From IMG/VR virus record IMGVR_UViG_3300022602_000264, positions 1 through 34,079 of that record: DNA of 34,079 nt; one strand, given 5' to 3'. The notes beneath the pieces are model-generated. The model was given only the letters and a program-made list of their open reading frames with translations. It made no database searches and was not told the DNA's origin. A program made the translations under genes and the position numbers. This document shows positions 8,998 to 16,311 of this stretch, one piece after another (positions within the stretch are counted from its first letter, which is position 1; the number at the start of each line of letters is the position of its first letter). The DNA is from a virus.

Positions 8998-9162
8998 TTA
9001 GCTCCTCTTACCAGCTCGCGCTGCGGCTGCGTTGTCGATCAAATTAGGATAGGGGCGACCTGCGGCCCGCGCGTGGGCCTTGGCGGACTGGACCTGCTTA
9101 CGGTTCAAATGTTTGACCTTGGCGTCCTTGGGAGCGTCTTTCTCCCAGAAAGGCTTGTCCAT
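8998..9162 (-). CDS. 54-aa basic phage protein
   Basis: A short gene of 54 codons plus stop, starting MDKPFWEKDAPKDAKVKHLN and ending AARAGKRS. The middle has KQVQSAKAHARAAGRPYPNL followed by IDNAAAARA. The KP-W-x-K-APK opening and the AGRPYPNLIDN motif match a small conserved protein that I have seen beside DUF6321 genes in phage structural operons. It is strongly basic. The ATG lies one base after the stop of the DUF6321-like gene and no gene overlaps it on the other strand, so it fills what would otherwise be an empty gap. Confidence 0.8.
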   Translation of the reverse strand: MDKPFWEKDAPKDAKVKHLNRKQVQSAKAHARAAGRPYPNLIDNAAAARAGKRS

Positions 9163-9163
9163 C

Positions 9164-9403
9164 TCAGCAATCCCACTTTCTGAGCGACTTATTGATGCGG
9201 CTGTTCGGATCTGCCGCCTTGGCAGATCCTGTCATCTTTCGCTTGATGCCGGTCATTCTAGCGCAAAAGCTGTCTTTGCGCGAGCCGCCTTCGGGCTGCG
9301 GGCGTTTAATGTCGTGGCCCTCGGCCTTGAGGGATGCTCGCCCCTTGGCGTTCAATCCGCCCTCGGGGTTCTTTCCCTCTTTTCGTGTCCATGCACCAGA
9401 CAT
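9164..9403 (-). CDS. DUF6321-like small structural-region protein
   Basis: A 79-residue protein with the highly typical pattern WTRKEGKNPEGGLNAKGRAS, then PQPEGGSRKDSFCARM, and the end SRINKSLRKWDC. This fits the phage DUF6321 family, which is often encoded within head/tail gene blocks; its function is unknown. It is very basic and low in hydrophobics. GAGGTGACGG precedes the ATG. The next gene starts one base after its stop. Confidence 0.85.
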   Translation of the reverse strand: MSGAWTRKEGKNPEGGLNAKGRASLKAEGHDIKRPQPEGGSRKDSFCARMTGIKRKMTGSAKAADPNSRINKSLRKWDC

Positions 9404-9421
9404 CCGTCACCTCATGGAAAT

Positions 9422-9443
9422 GCGGGGGCACGAAGGCCCCCGC
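9422..9443 (-). terminator. Hairpin after the His-rich gene, weak terminator
   Basis: A perfect 8-bp stem (GCGGGGGC / GCCCCCGC) with a 6-base loop lies 28 bases after the stop of the His-rich gene. On the minus strand it is followed only by ATTTCC, so it is a weak intrinsic terminator or an RNA-processing/stability hairpin. Confidence 0.5.
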
Positions 9444-9470
9444 GTGCTCTACCAAGGCGGGAGGATGCCC

Positions 9471-9947
9471 TTAGTAGTGCGAAGCCTTGCCACGGGGCGT
9501 GCCAGACGCGGCGGAAGACAGGACGCCGCCTCCGCTCTTGCGGGGCTTGCGGCCAGCGTGGTGCGCAGCGTGCTCGCCATGCATGTGCTCGACATGCTTC
9601 TTGGGCTTCATGTGGTGGGCCTCACCGCCATGAGCCTTGTGCATCTCGTGCTCGGCATGCATTCCATGCTCGGCGTGATGCGCCACGCCGCCATGCTTCT
9701 TGTGCTTGGCGTGATGAGCCATGCCGCCATGCTTCTTGTGCATTTCGTGACCCTCATGACCTTCGTGGTGAGCCATTCCGCCATGCTTCTTGTGCTTGGC
9801 GTGATGAGCATGGTGAGCGTGATGCTTCGGCATGCCGCCATGCTTGAAGCCGTCGTCACCCTGTTCGGCTTCCTTATACACGTTGGAGCCCTTGCCGTTG
9901 TATTCTTCGCGGTGAACGCGACCGAGTTTCGGAGCAGTACCCTTCAT
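9471..9947 (-). CDS. Histidine-rich repeat protein
   Basis: A 158-residue protein in which roughly a quarter of the residues are His. Short repeats of the form KHKKHGGMAHH recur from about residue 35 to 115, with variants KHGGVAHH and AHGGEAHH. The C-terminus has HHAGRKPRKSGGG; the core AGRKPRKSGG recurs exactly in the 603-aa KKGG protein (start 16250), so the two genes are related in sequence and probably in role. The N-terminus (MKGTAPKLGRVHREEYNGKG) is not repetitive. Metal binding, DNA binding or pH-sensitive behaviour are possible; none is shown. GGAGGCAATC precedes the ATG. It lies between capsid-type genes, which suggests a virion component. Confidence 0.8.
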   Translation of the reverse strand: MKGTAPKLGRVHREEYNGKGSNVYKEAEQGDDGFKHGGMPKHHAHHAHHAKHKKHGGMAHHEGHEGHEMHKKHGGMAHHAKHKKHGGVAHHAEHGMHAEHEMHKAHGGEAHHMKPKKHVEHMHGEHAAHHAGRKPRKSGGGVLSSAASGTPRGKASHY

Positions 9948-9977
9948 GATTGCCTCCTATGGCAATAGTTCAGTGGA

Positions 9978-10454
9978 TTACGGGACGAGGTTGAGAGCCT
10001 GAACGTAGCGAACCGTCAGGTAGCCGGTGCCCGATCCAGTATTGGTGGACAATACATAGATGCGAACGTCAGTGCCGCCGACATCGACCCAGCTATTGAT
10101 GCGGGTGGCGCTGGTTCCAGAGCTGACAGCGACGCGGCCAATGGCCACGGCGGTATTGTCAGACGCAATCGCCAACTCAGTCGCAGTGGTGCTGGTGCCC
10201 ACGTTGAAAGTGGAAGCTGCGCCGGTCCACGCTACGTTTACCCACAAGTCAATCGAGAGGATCTGGCTTTGGGCCGGGATCACGATCGAAGTGGTGTAAA
10301 GGCCAGCCACAGTGCCGTTGGTCGCCTGCGTGACGGCAACGGTCTGGGCCATCTCAACATAGCCAACGTTGGCCACGTTCTGCCCGAGGGTAGTCCCCGA
10401 GGTATTCAAGATGTCGCCCGCAGTGATCGGGCCGGTGAATGTAGACATCCCCAT
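9978..10454 (-). CDS. Capsid-associated (decoration-like) protein
   Basis: A 158-residue beta-rich protein: FTGPITAGDILNTSGTTLG, then a core with LYTTSIVIPAQSQILSIDLW, GAASTFNVGTSTTATEL and the end YLTVRYVQALNLVP. The regular alternation of short strands suggests a jelly-roll-like fold as in phage head-decoration or head-fibre proteins. It lies directly downstream of the major capsid gene, the usual place for such proteins. AGGAGTACCCGTC precedes the ATG. No family name is certain. Confidence 0.7.
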   Translation of the reverse strand: MGMSTFTGPITAGDILNTSGTTLGQNVANVGYVEMAQTVAVTQATNGTVAGLYTTSIVIPAQSQILSIDLWVNVAWTGAASTFNVGTSTTATELAIASDNTAVAIGRVAVSSGTSATRINSWVDVGGTDVRIYVLSTNTGSGTGYLTVRYVQALNLVP

Positions 10455-10476
10455 GACGGGTACTCCTGCACGATGA

Positions 10477-10521
10477 GATCACGCCGTCTGTGCAGCGTCC
10501 GCTAGGCCGGTCTGCGTGATC
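10477..10521. repeat. 8-bp inverted repeat in the leader of the decoration-like gene
   Basis: The arms GATCACGC (10477-10484) and GCGTGATC (10514-10521) are perfect complements separated by 29 bases. They sit between the capsid terminator and the next gene. They could fold in RNA or serve as a protein site; which is unknown. Confidence 0.4.
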
Positions 10522-10530
10522 AAGTGCCTA

Positions 10531-10560
10531 GAAAGAAGGGCGGGACCGTAGCCCCGCCCC
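10531..10560 (-). terminator. Intrinsic terminator after the major capsid gene
   Basis: On the minus strand a GC-rich stem (GGGCGGG / CCCGCCC, 7 bp, 8-base loop) is followed by TTCTTTCTA. It begins 8 bases after the capsid stop codon. It is the expected place to limit transcription beyond the most highly expressed gene. Confidence 0.75.
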
Positions 10561-10567
10561 AATGGCA

Positions 10568-11473
10568 TCAGGTCGGGAAAGAACCGTAAATCGAGCGCCA
10601 GTTGTAGTAACCGAAGCTGTAACGTTCGTAACCCTTGACAAGAAGGTTATCTGTAGTGAAATCCACTTGCATATCTGTTTCAAACTTGATGCGTTCCATG
10701 TAGGAAAGGCCATCAATGTTAGTCAACAGGAACCACGCACGGGTCGAGGTCAAGTAATCGTTAACCATGTAACCTTCCGGGAGGCCGCCGGCCGTCGAAA
10801 GGATCGCGTTCACGTCATTGTCTGCCGTGCCGGGGCGCAGCTCGGTCTTCGTCAGGCGGATCGCCACCGGTTCAAGAGCGGGCGGGATGACCAGACGACG
10901 GCCGCGAGCGAACACCTTCAGGCCGGCCTGATCGCGGAAGTTCGTGCGGATGGCAATCATGCCAGCCAACAGCGTGCTTTCGTTCAGGTCGTAGGTGGCA
11001 TAGTTCGAGATCGTGCCGCCATCAATCGGATGGCTGGCAGACACGAGAGCAACGCCGTCGCCGCCGACCGCCGAATTATAGGTGGTCGCGGTGTTCAACA
11101 CGTTGGCGCCGTAGATTTCCTTGGTCTGGGCAAAGGACTGCGTCAGGCCGAGGTTGGAAGGAGCGAACTGGCTCTTGTAGAGGTTGTCGTCAATGGCCTT
11201 GCGAGTGATCGCGTAGCCGAGGCCGATCTCAGTGTGCTCCTGATTGTAGACGAAGCGTTCGCCCGCCGAGTTGTCGAAAGCGGTCTGGCCACCTTCAGTC
11301 TTCAACTGGGCATAGCCAAGGAACCGCATCTCAGCGGTGCGCTCCAGAGCCATCTTGGAGTCATGCTTCGTAAAGATCTTGTCGTACTGGACAGGGATCT
11401 GTTCGTACTGACCTTCAACACCCCGGAGGCCGGGAAGGAGGAGGTCTTTAATGGCAGAAAGATTGACAGCCAT
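10568..11473 (-). CDS. Major capsid protein (HK97-fold candidate)
   Basis: A 301-residue protein. It opens with the helix LSAIKDLLLPGLRGVEGQYE and has an extended segment YAQLKTEGGQTAFDNSAGER resembling an E-loop. GYAITRKAIDDNLY leads into the long spine-type helix. The core then has LARGR-like residues (VFARGRRLVIPPALEPVAIR) and the tail GYYNWRSIYGS. The 'ASHP' (SASHPIDGGT) followed by a helix and 'RR.V.P..LE..A' order is the pattern of the Mu gpT/HK97 capsid class. AAGGAG lies upstream. Strong terminators on both sides of the 10.57-12.10 kb pair fit a high-expression unit. Confidence 0.85.
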   Translation of the reverse strand: MAVNLSAIKDLLLPGLRGVEGQYEQIPVQYDKIFTKHDSKMALERTAEMRFLGYAQLKTEGGQTAFDNSAGERFVYNQEHTEIGLGYAITRKAIDDNLYKSQFAPSNLGLTQSFAQTKEIYGANVLNTATTYNSAVGGDGVALVSASHPIDGGTISNYATYDLNESTLLAGMIAIRTNFRDQAGLKVFARGRRLVIPPALEPVAIRLTKTELRPGTADNDVNAILSTAGGLPEGYMVNDYLTSTRAWFLLTNIDGLSYMERIKFETDMQVDFTTDNLLVKGYERYSFGYYNWRSIYGSFPT

Positions 11474-11486
11474 GATACCTTACTCC

Positions 11487-12104
11487 TTACACGCCGGTGA
11501 AGTTGCGGGTAGCAACATTGTTGAGCGACACGATGGCCCAGTCATAGGCCTGCCCGTTGGCATAGGAGCCGGGGAAGGACGAGACGAAGGGCTGGTACAC
11601 GCCGACGATCTTGAAGGGAGCGTTGACGTTGTAGGTCGCGGTGTTGATGGTGGTGGTGTCGAGATACGCGCCCGAGATGCCGTTGGCGGCATTGCCGGTG
11701 CCGATCGCGAAGCCGATGGTGGCATTGATGTCCGTGGGGAACGCAATGCCAGTGCTATCGGACTGGGCGATGAAGCGGGCGTTGGGATCGTTTACGATGT
11801 AGCCGGTGACATAATTGCCAGAGGCGACGTCAGAGCCGGGCCAGTAGTTCGACCACACGGTGCGCTTCTGCGCGACCGAAAGGTACTGACAGCCGACGAA
11901 AACGCCAGCGATGCCGAGGGCGGTGGGGGTGGCGCCGGTGGACGCGGCCTGAGCGACGGAACCGTCAGCCTGCTGCGTTACGGGGTCGCCGAAGTAAATC
12001 GCGGATGCGTTGTAGTCAATAACAACGGCGACCTGCTCATAGGTGGGAGCAGAACCATTGCCCTGATACTGACGGAAACCGAAAGGCGCATTGGTATTCG
12101 CCAT
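11487..12104 (-). CDS. Conserved head structural protein (decoration/vertex candidate)
   Basis: A 205-residue protein beginning MANTNAPFGFRQYQGNGSAP. The 'MAN.NAPFGFR' opening is a recognisable phage head-protein signature, normally encoded just upstream of the capsid gene as here. The chain is beta-rich (AVVIDYNASAIYFGDPV, TALGIAGVFVGCQY) with no catalytic motif, and ends ATRNFTGV. It is likely a capsid-decorating protein. GGAGAACCCGTC precedes the ATG. The gap to the capsid start is 13 bases, so both share one transcript. Confidence 0.75.
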   Translation of the reverse strand: MANTNAPFGFRQYQGNGSAPTYEQVAVVIDYNASAIYFGDPVTQQADGSVAQAASTGATPTALGIAGVFVGCQYLSVAQKRTVWSNYWPGSDVASGNYVTGYIVNDPNARFIAQSDSTGIAFPTDINATIGFAIGTGNAANGISGAYLDTTTINTATYNVNAPFKIVGVYQPFVSSFPGSYANGQAYDWAIVSLNNVATRNFTGV

Positions 12105-12163
12105 GACGGGTTCTCCTTTTTACGGGAAAGCTCGTCACTTCACACCGGGGAAGCTCGGAAGCC

Positions 12164-12183
12164 GGGAGGTAGGCGAACCTCCC
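12164..12183 (-). other. Leader stem-loop upstream of the capsid unit
   Basis: A 7-bp perfect stem (GGGAGGT / ACCTCCC, 6-base loop) lies about 60 bases upstream of the ATG at 12104, between the terminator and the gene. It would form in the 5' leader of capsid mRNA and could stabilise it. No clear sigma70-type promoter was found in 12105-12240. Confidence 0.4.
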
Positions 12184-12239
12184 ACGCCGGGGGGAGGTAA
12201 GGCACAATGTGACCTTGAACATGCAGCATATACATAATT

Positions 12240-12275
12240 GAAACAAAAGAAAAGGGGGCCGGTTAGGCCCCCTTT
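12240..12275 (-). terminator. Strong intrinsic terminator between scaffold and capsid units
   Basis: On the minus strand a 10-bp stem (AAAGGGGGCC / GGCCCCCTTT, loop TAACC) at 12251-12275 is followed by TCTTTTGTTT. It begins 3 bases after the stop of the 181-aa gene. This is the clearest terminator of the late operon. Confidence 0.88.
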
Positions 12276-12278
12276 AGC

Positions 12279-12824
12279 TCAGAGATCCTCGGGGATCGGC
12301 ATGTCGAATTTCTTTGAGATGGTCGGCTTGACGCGGTCCATCGTGCCCTCTGGCGTGCCGGAGAGCTGGGCCTCCTTGATGCGCACCTGATCGCGGGCGC
12401 GCTTCTGCTCAATGCGGCGGACCTCCTCCGAGATCTCGGTGGGACGCTCCATGAGCATCATGCCCTTGCGCTCAATAGTGCCCTTCTCCCAGTTGGAGGG
12501 CATCATTTGCGGGTGGCGGCTGGACGGCACTGGCTCCCAGCCCTCGCGGGCGATCTGGACCGTGTAGGCCGGATCTTCTTGGTTCCAGATCGTGTGGCGC
12601 TTCCACTCATAGGTCCAGCCATCCGGGATGATGTCCTTGGGAATATAGAACTCATCCGTGCCCTCATCCATGCCGCCATTGTCGTCCCGGATCTGGGCCG
12701 CGCGGGCCGCTGCGCGTGCGCGGGGATCAGCCTCGCGAAGCTCGGGGCGCAAGGACGCACGTTCAATGGTGGGGGCGGATTGCGCCACTTTCTCGGCGAT
12801 TGCTCTTTGAAATTTACCGGTCAT
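12279..12824 (-). CDS. Conserved phage head-region protein
   Basis: A 181-residue protein with a charged N-terminus rich in Arg and Ala (ADPRARAAARAAQIRDD), then the hallmark middle YEWKRHTIWNQEDPAYTVQI followed by AREGWEPVPSSRHPQMMP and GMMLMERPTEISEEVRR. That 'W...EDP.Y.....GW.PV...RHP.MMP' pattern is widespread in phages between scaffold and capsid genes; its role is not known to me. The start overlaps the scaffold stop as ATGA. Confidence 0.75.
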   Translation of the reverse strand: MTGKFQRAIAEKVAQSAPTIERASLRPELREADPRARAAARAAQIRDDNGGMDEGTDEFYIPKDIIPDGWTYEWKRHTIWNQEDPAYTVQIAREGWEPVPSSRHPQMMPSNWEKGTIERKGMMLMERPTEISEEVRRIEQKRARDQVRIKEAQLSGTPEGTMDRVKPTISKKFDMPIPEDL

Positions 12825-13696
12825 TGCATGCGTCCTTCTTTCTTGAGAAGCGCCTTGTTGCGGGCATATGCTTCCTCGGTCATGCCGAGATCGCGGGCGG
12901 TTTCTTTCTCTTCGCGGGTCAGGTGGGCGCTATTGCGCGACCCTGTCCCGTTGCCATTGCGGCTGACGGGCGCTGCGGGAGGCGCGCGGCGCTGGGTCAC
13001 CTTGGCGGCGCCAGACGTCGGATCTTCATCATATTCAGCCGCCTGACGGCGGTTGATGCGCAGCGTATCCTCAATGACGCCAAAATAGTCGTCGCTGTCG
13101 GGCTGGTATCCATCAGCGACGGCCAGATTGTGAGCGGCGACCATCTTCTGGTACATGCGGGGATCCGTCACGCACTGAGGATGGCGGCGGACCCAGTCTG
13201 CAGATCGAGGGGAAAGCTGCGAAGCAAGCTCCTCGACGGGGTCAGAGTGGCGCGGAAGCTCGGGCGCCACAACTTTGGGCGCACGCTCCATGTGGGCACG
13301 GCCCCGCTCCAGCTCCATGAGCTTGGCGGCGTTCGTGCCCATCGTTTCTTGGATCTCGGCGGCCTTCGAATAGTCGCCGACCGACATTGCCTCACTATAA
13401 TTGAGCTTGAGGATCTCGTTGTTGCGCTTGACCGTGTCGATTGCGTTGCGAACGAGCTGCAAATTGGTGTCTTGCGTCTCGTTTTTAGCCTCGGCGGCGG
13501 TCTGAAATGCCATTCTGGCATGTTTTTCTGCCTCGATGCGGGCCGCTCTCTCCTGCTCGAGCTTCATTTTCAGCTCTTTTATGCCCTCATCGGGTTCAAG
13601 AGCGTCATTCTGAGGGTTTTCGTCCTCATTTTCGATTTTTGCAGCCTCTGGATCGTCTTTTTTAAGTTTTTCGGCTTCATTTTCGACGTCAGCCAT
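12821..13696 (-). CDS. Putative scaffolding protein
   Basis: A 291-residue, highly charged, mostly helical protein. The first 40 residues are very acidic (Glu/Asp/Asn). Residues 40-125 look like a coiled coil (KELKMKLEQERAARIEAEKH). The tail, after a Gly/Asn/Ser linker, is LTREEKETARDLGMTEEAYA with a basic end (RNKALLKKEGRMQ), like the capsid-binding end of P22-type scaffolds. The position just upstream of capsid genes and downstream of the portal supports the call. AAGGAGATAACCT precedes the ATG. Confidence 0.75.
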   Translation of the reverse strand: MADVENEAEKLKKDDPEAAKIENEDENPQNDALEPDEGIKELKMKLEQERAARIEAEKHARMAFQTAAEAKNETQDTNLQLVRNAIDTVKRNNEILKLNYSEAMSVGDYSKAAEIQETMGTNAAKLMELERGRAHMERAPKVVAPELPRHSDPVEELASQLSPRSADWVRRHPQCVTDPRMYQKMVAAHNLAVADGYQPDSDDYFGVIEDTLRINRRQAAEYDEDPTSGAAKVTQRRAPPAAPVSRNGNGTGSRNSAHLTREEKETARDLGMTEEAYARNKALLKKEGRMQ

Positions 13697-13707
13697 AGGT
13701 TATCTCC

Positions 13708-14118
13708 TTAATAAACATTGTCGGGGTGCGGGATGCGGGCACGCACGGCTGTGTCGTCAAACATGCGGCACAAGACGCCATTGACGGTGATGTTCCATCC
13801 ATCGCTGGGACGAAAAACAATCCAGTCTCCGACATCCAGACCAAGATCGGAAAACCATTTTCCATCTTCATCAACGAATGCGGACGGTCCGGTCTTGATG
13901 ATCAAGCCCACCTTAGACTGATGGCGGTCTTCATCGCGGGCCTTGGTGGTCATGATGATGCCACCCTTGGTTTTTTCGGGGCGGATATATACCGCCACGA
14001 GGACTTGCGTGTTCATCAACTCGATTTCGCTGATGTCACCAAGGTCTTTCAGGAGAGCCTGCTTTGGATCGGCCTCATGATGCATCGCAATATTGTGGTG
14101 TGCTGACACGTTAGACAT
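13708..14118 (-). CDS. Phage GroES/Cpn10-like co-chaperonin
   Basis: A 136-residue protein with the order of GroES elements. VLVAVYIRPEKTKGGIIMT (39-57) contains the GIIM stretch in the place of the mobile-loop hydrophobic triplet that binds GroEL. SKVGLIIKTGPSAF (68-81) is followed by LDVGDWIVFRPSDGW (94-108), the strand pair of the barrel. CRMFDDTAVRARI (117-129) matches the closing 'y....di.a.i' strand. A 35-residue N-terminal extension with several His residues is unusual for cellular GroES. Its place beside scaffold and capsid genes suggests help in capsid folding, as for T4 gp31. The start overlaps the upstream gene by 8 bases. Confidence 0.85.
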   Translation of the reverse strand: MSNVSAHHNIAMHHEADPKQALLKDLGDISEIELMNTQVLVAVYIRPEKTKGGIIMTTKARDEDRHQSKVGLIIKTGPSAFVDEDGKWFSDLGLDVGDWIVFRPSDGWNITVNGVLCRMFDDTAVRARIPHPDNVY

Positions 14119-14335
14119 TATTCCCCCTCACTTGCTGGTCACGGCTACAGATAGCAGTCGCCTCGTCGCAAGCATCAAGAGCCATGCGGAGGCCGCTTAT
14201 TATTCCTACTTGGTGTTTGTAAGTTGGGAAATCAATCGTCGCCAAACCTGTGGAAAGGTTTTCTTTCCGGTCTTCTATGGCGGTGATGATTAATTTCTTC
14301 AGCTCGCGCTCGAAGAGCGTGTTAAACGTAAGCAT
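14111..14335 (-). CDS. Small helical phage protein
   Basis: A 74-residue, mostly helical protein: LFERELKKLIITAIEDRKEN, then TYKHQVGIISGLRMALDACD. The 'Y....G...GLR.AL...' ending is common in small phage proteins beside portals and capsids; function unknown. GAGGGGTCT precedes the ATG. The last codons overlap the co-chaperonin start. Confidence 0.65.
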   Translation of the reverse strand: MLTFNTLFERELKKLIITAIEDRKENLSTGLATIDFPTYKHQVGIISGLRMALDACDEATAICSRDQQVRGNNV

Positions 14336-14366
14336 AGACCCCTCTTTGCTCCCCCTCGATGTAAGC

Positions 14367-14402
14367 GGGACGGCTGGTAGAGGGGGTCAAACCAGCCGTC
14401 CC
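14367..14402 (-). other. Long 12-bp stem-loop between late genes
   Basis: The perfect complementary arms GGGACGGCTGGT (14367-14378) and ACCAGCCGTCCC (14391-14402) enclose a 12-base loop. No T-run follows on either strand, so simple intrinsic termination is unlikely. It sits between the 603-aa gene stop and the start at 14335 and may act in mRNA processing or stability. Confidence 0.6.
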
Positions 14403-14438
14403 TTAATCCGCGAGCTGACCGAACAGCCCGCGAATACT

Positions 14439-16250
14439 TTAGCCGCGACGTTTCTGGATCTCGGTCTTTTCAATGCGACCGAGGCCCGAACCGGCGCCTG
14501 CATCCATGTCCTTGTAGGAACGATATACCTTGCCGCCAGCCTTGCGGGGCATGGGAGGCATGCCGCCAGCCGGAGGCATAGGGGGAGCACCCATCGGAGC
14601 CCCGCCCATAGGCATGCCGCCACCCATCGGGGGCATGCCCATCGGCACGGGAACGCCACCGCCAGCGGGAGGACCACCGGCGGGAGGCATACCCGGCATG
14701 CCCGGGGGCATGCCCGGCATACCAGCATCGGCACTCTTGGGATTGATCATGATGTTGATGTGCGTGCCCTTGCCCTTGCCCTTGCCCTTAGGGGCCTTGC
14801 CCTCAGACAGCGCGCCGCCACCAAACTTGTTGGCGCGGTGCATATGCTTGAGAGTTTCGGCGAGGTGGGCGCGCTTCGCCAGCTTCGGATTGGAGCTGTG
14901 CTCGGCCTTCGCCAGTTTCTTCGCCGGGATCTTCTCGCCCATCGGAACGTGCAGGGACTTGTGGAGCGCGCCCTTGTGCTCAATGGCGCCCTGTATCCAC
15001 TTGCCCGCCTTGCCGCCGCGCTTGAGATCCGTCATGCCATACTCGCGATTATACGCGGCACGGTTACGGGCCTCACTTTCCGCAATGTTGTGGCTGACGC
15101 TATCGTCGCCAAGATCATTGCGGCGCTTGGCCATCAAGTAATCTTCCATTGAATAGCCGCCAGCATCGCCACCGTCAGCTCTTTTAGCGCGACCACCCTT
15201 TTTCAGTCCCTTCATGGACTGCTGCTCGTCATGTTTCTTGTCGAGCGCCGACGCTTCCCATTCCTTCATGGACATGTGGTGCTTCTTGGCAAGCTTGTGA
15301 TCTTCGCGCTCATCCTTTGCGGAGCCTTCCCACTTGCCAACCTTGCCACCCTTCTTGAGGTTGGGAGTGGCTTGCGATCCGGTGAATTTGAGGAATGCCG
15401 GGGAGTTCACGTTGGGCATGGGAGCCTGAGCGGCAGGCACAATGCCACCGTAATCATAATGGCGGGCCTTGGCGCGGCTGGGCTTGGACAGGTTTTGATC
15501 GTGCTTTTCAGTCGCGATCTGCTGCTTGGTCGAGGGCGCCTTTTTGCCAGCCTCGTCCTCCTGCGGACCATAGTGGACGTTGCCACCATCCTTGTGATGC
15601 GCGCGGCCGCCCTTCTTCATGGGGGGCATGCCGGGAGCAGCGGGACGGGGCATGGCCATTGGCGTGGGGGCAGGCATGCCCCGAGCGGGCATCGCGGGCA
15701 TCCCCTTGGCGGATGGCATGCCCTTCGTTGCGGCAGCCTTCGCCTTCAGGATGGCCAGCATGCGAGGATCGGGACCAGCGCCTGCGGCGGGGGGCATGCC
15801 CGGGCCACCGAAAGCGCGCTTGGCGCGGCCACCAGATTTGAGGCCATGCATCATGGCGTCCATGTATGGCTTGATCATGCCGCCAGTCATTCCGCCACCC
15901 ATGTCGCGGTGAGCGCGCCCGCCGGTCTTCAGGGCGCCAACGTGCTTCTTGCCGGGGCGCTCGGCGTTGGCTTCCTTCTGGTCGCGGTTCATAAGGCTAT
16001 CGGCGGTCAGGGCGCGGCCACCGGACTTGCGGGGCTTGCGACCAGCGTGGACGTGGGCCTTGGCGCCCGTAACCTTGCCGCCCTTCTTGAACTGGCGCTG
16101 GGAGATGGGACGCATGCCCGTCTGCGCGTCGGCGTTCAGGGGCTCGTCGGGCGTCCAGTTTGAGCTGTCCACCTTCTGATCTGTTTCACCGGCGAGGCGC
16201 TTGGCCTTGCCCTTCATGGCCTCGCGGGCCTTGTGCGCCATGCTGTACAT
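14439..16250 (-). CDS. KKGG-repeat, Gly/Met/Pro-rich virion-region protein
   Basis: A 603-residue basic protein. The start at 16250 (MYSMAHKAREAMKGKAKRLA) is chosen because GAGGAGAAAAGC precedes it; an in-frame start 52 codons upstream would overlap the previous gene and has no such site. About nine copies of a short motif K-[KRSTA]-GG-[RK]-[AV] are scattered along the chain (FKKGGKV, LKTGGRA, LKSGGRA, MKKGGRA, LKKGGKV, LKKGGRA, LKRGGKA, RKAGGKV and RKSGGRA). AGRKPRKSGG is shared with the His-rich protein. Near the C-terminus, GKWIQGAIEHKGALHKSLHV plus EKIPAKKLAKAEHSSNPK is an ordered helical block, then a Gly/Met/Pro tract. No enzyme motif is visible. Possibly an internal, DNA-binding or ejected virion protein. 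Confidence 0.75.
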   Translation of the reverse strand: MYSMAHKAREAMKGKAKRLAGETDQKVDSSNWTPDEPLNADAQTGMRPISQRQFKKGGKVTGAKAHVHAGRKPRKSGGRALTADSLMNRDQKEANAERPGKKHVGALKTGGRAHRDMGGGMTGGMIKPYMDAMMHGLKSGGRAKRAFGGPGMPPAAGAGPDPRMLAILKAKAAATKGMPSAKGMPAMPARGMPAPTPMAMPRPAAPGMPPMKKGGRAHHKDGGNVHYGPQEDEAGKKAPSTKQQIATEKHDQNLSKPSRAKARHYDYGGIVPAAQAPMPNVNSPAFLKFTGSQATPNLKKGGKVGKWEGSAKDEREDHKLAKKHHMSMKEWEASALDKKHDEQQSMKGLKKGGRAKRADGGDAGGYSMEDYLMAKRRNDLGDDSVSHNIAESEARNRAAYNREYGMTDLKRGGKAGKWIQGAIEHKGALHKSLHVPMGEKIPAKKLAKAEHSSNPKLAKRAHLAETLKHMHRANKFGGGALSEGKAPKGKGKGKGTHINIMINPKSADAGMPGMPPGMPGMPPAGGPPAGGGVPVPMGMPPMGGGMPMGGAPMGAPPMPPAGGMPPMPRKAGGKVYRSYKDMDAGAGSGLGRIEKTEIQKRRG

Positions 16251-16311
16251 GCTTTTCTCCTCGGAGTTCCGGGCGTCCCCGGTGCTGCCTAATGGGTTGG
16301 CTTGGACAGCA

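Noticed and set aside
12716-13711. 331-codon plus-strand frame opposite the scaffold gene
   Set aside because: Antisense to the scaffold and its neighbour, which have overlaps and Shine-Dalgarno sites; no domain visible. The hydrophobic end reflects complementary codons of a charged protein.
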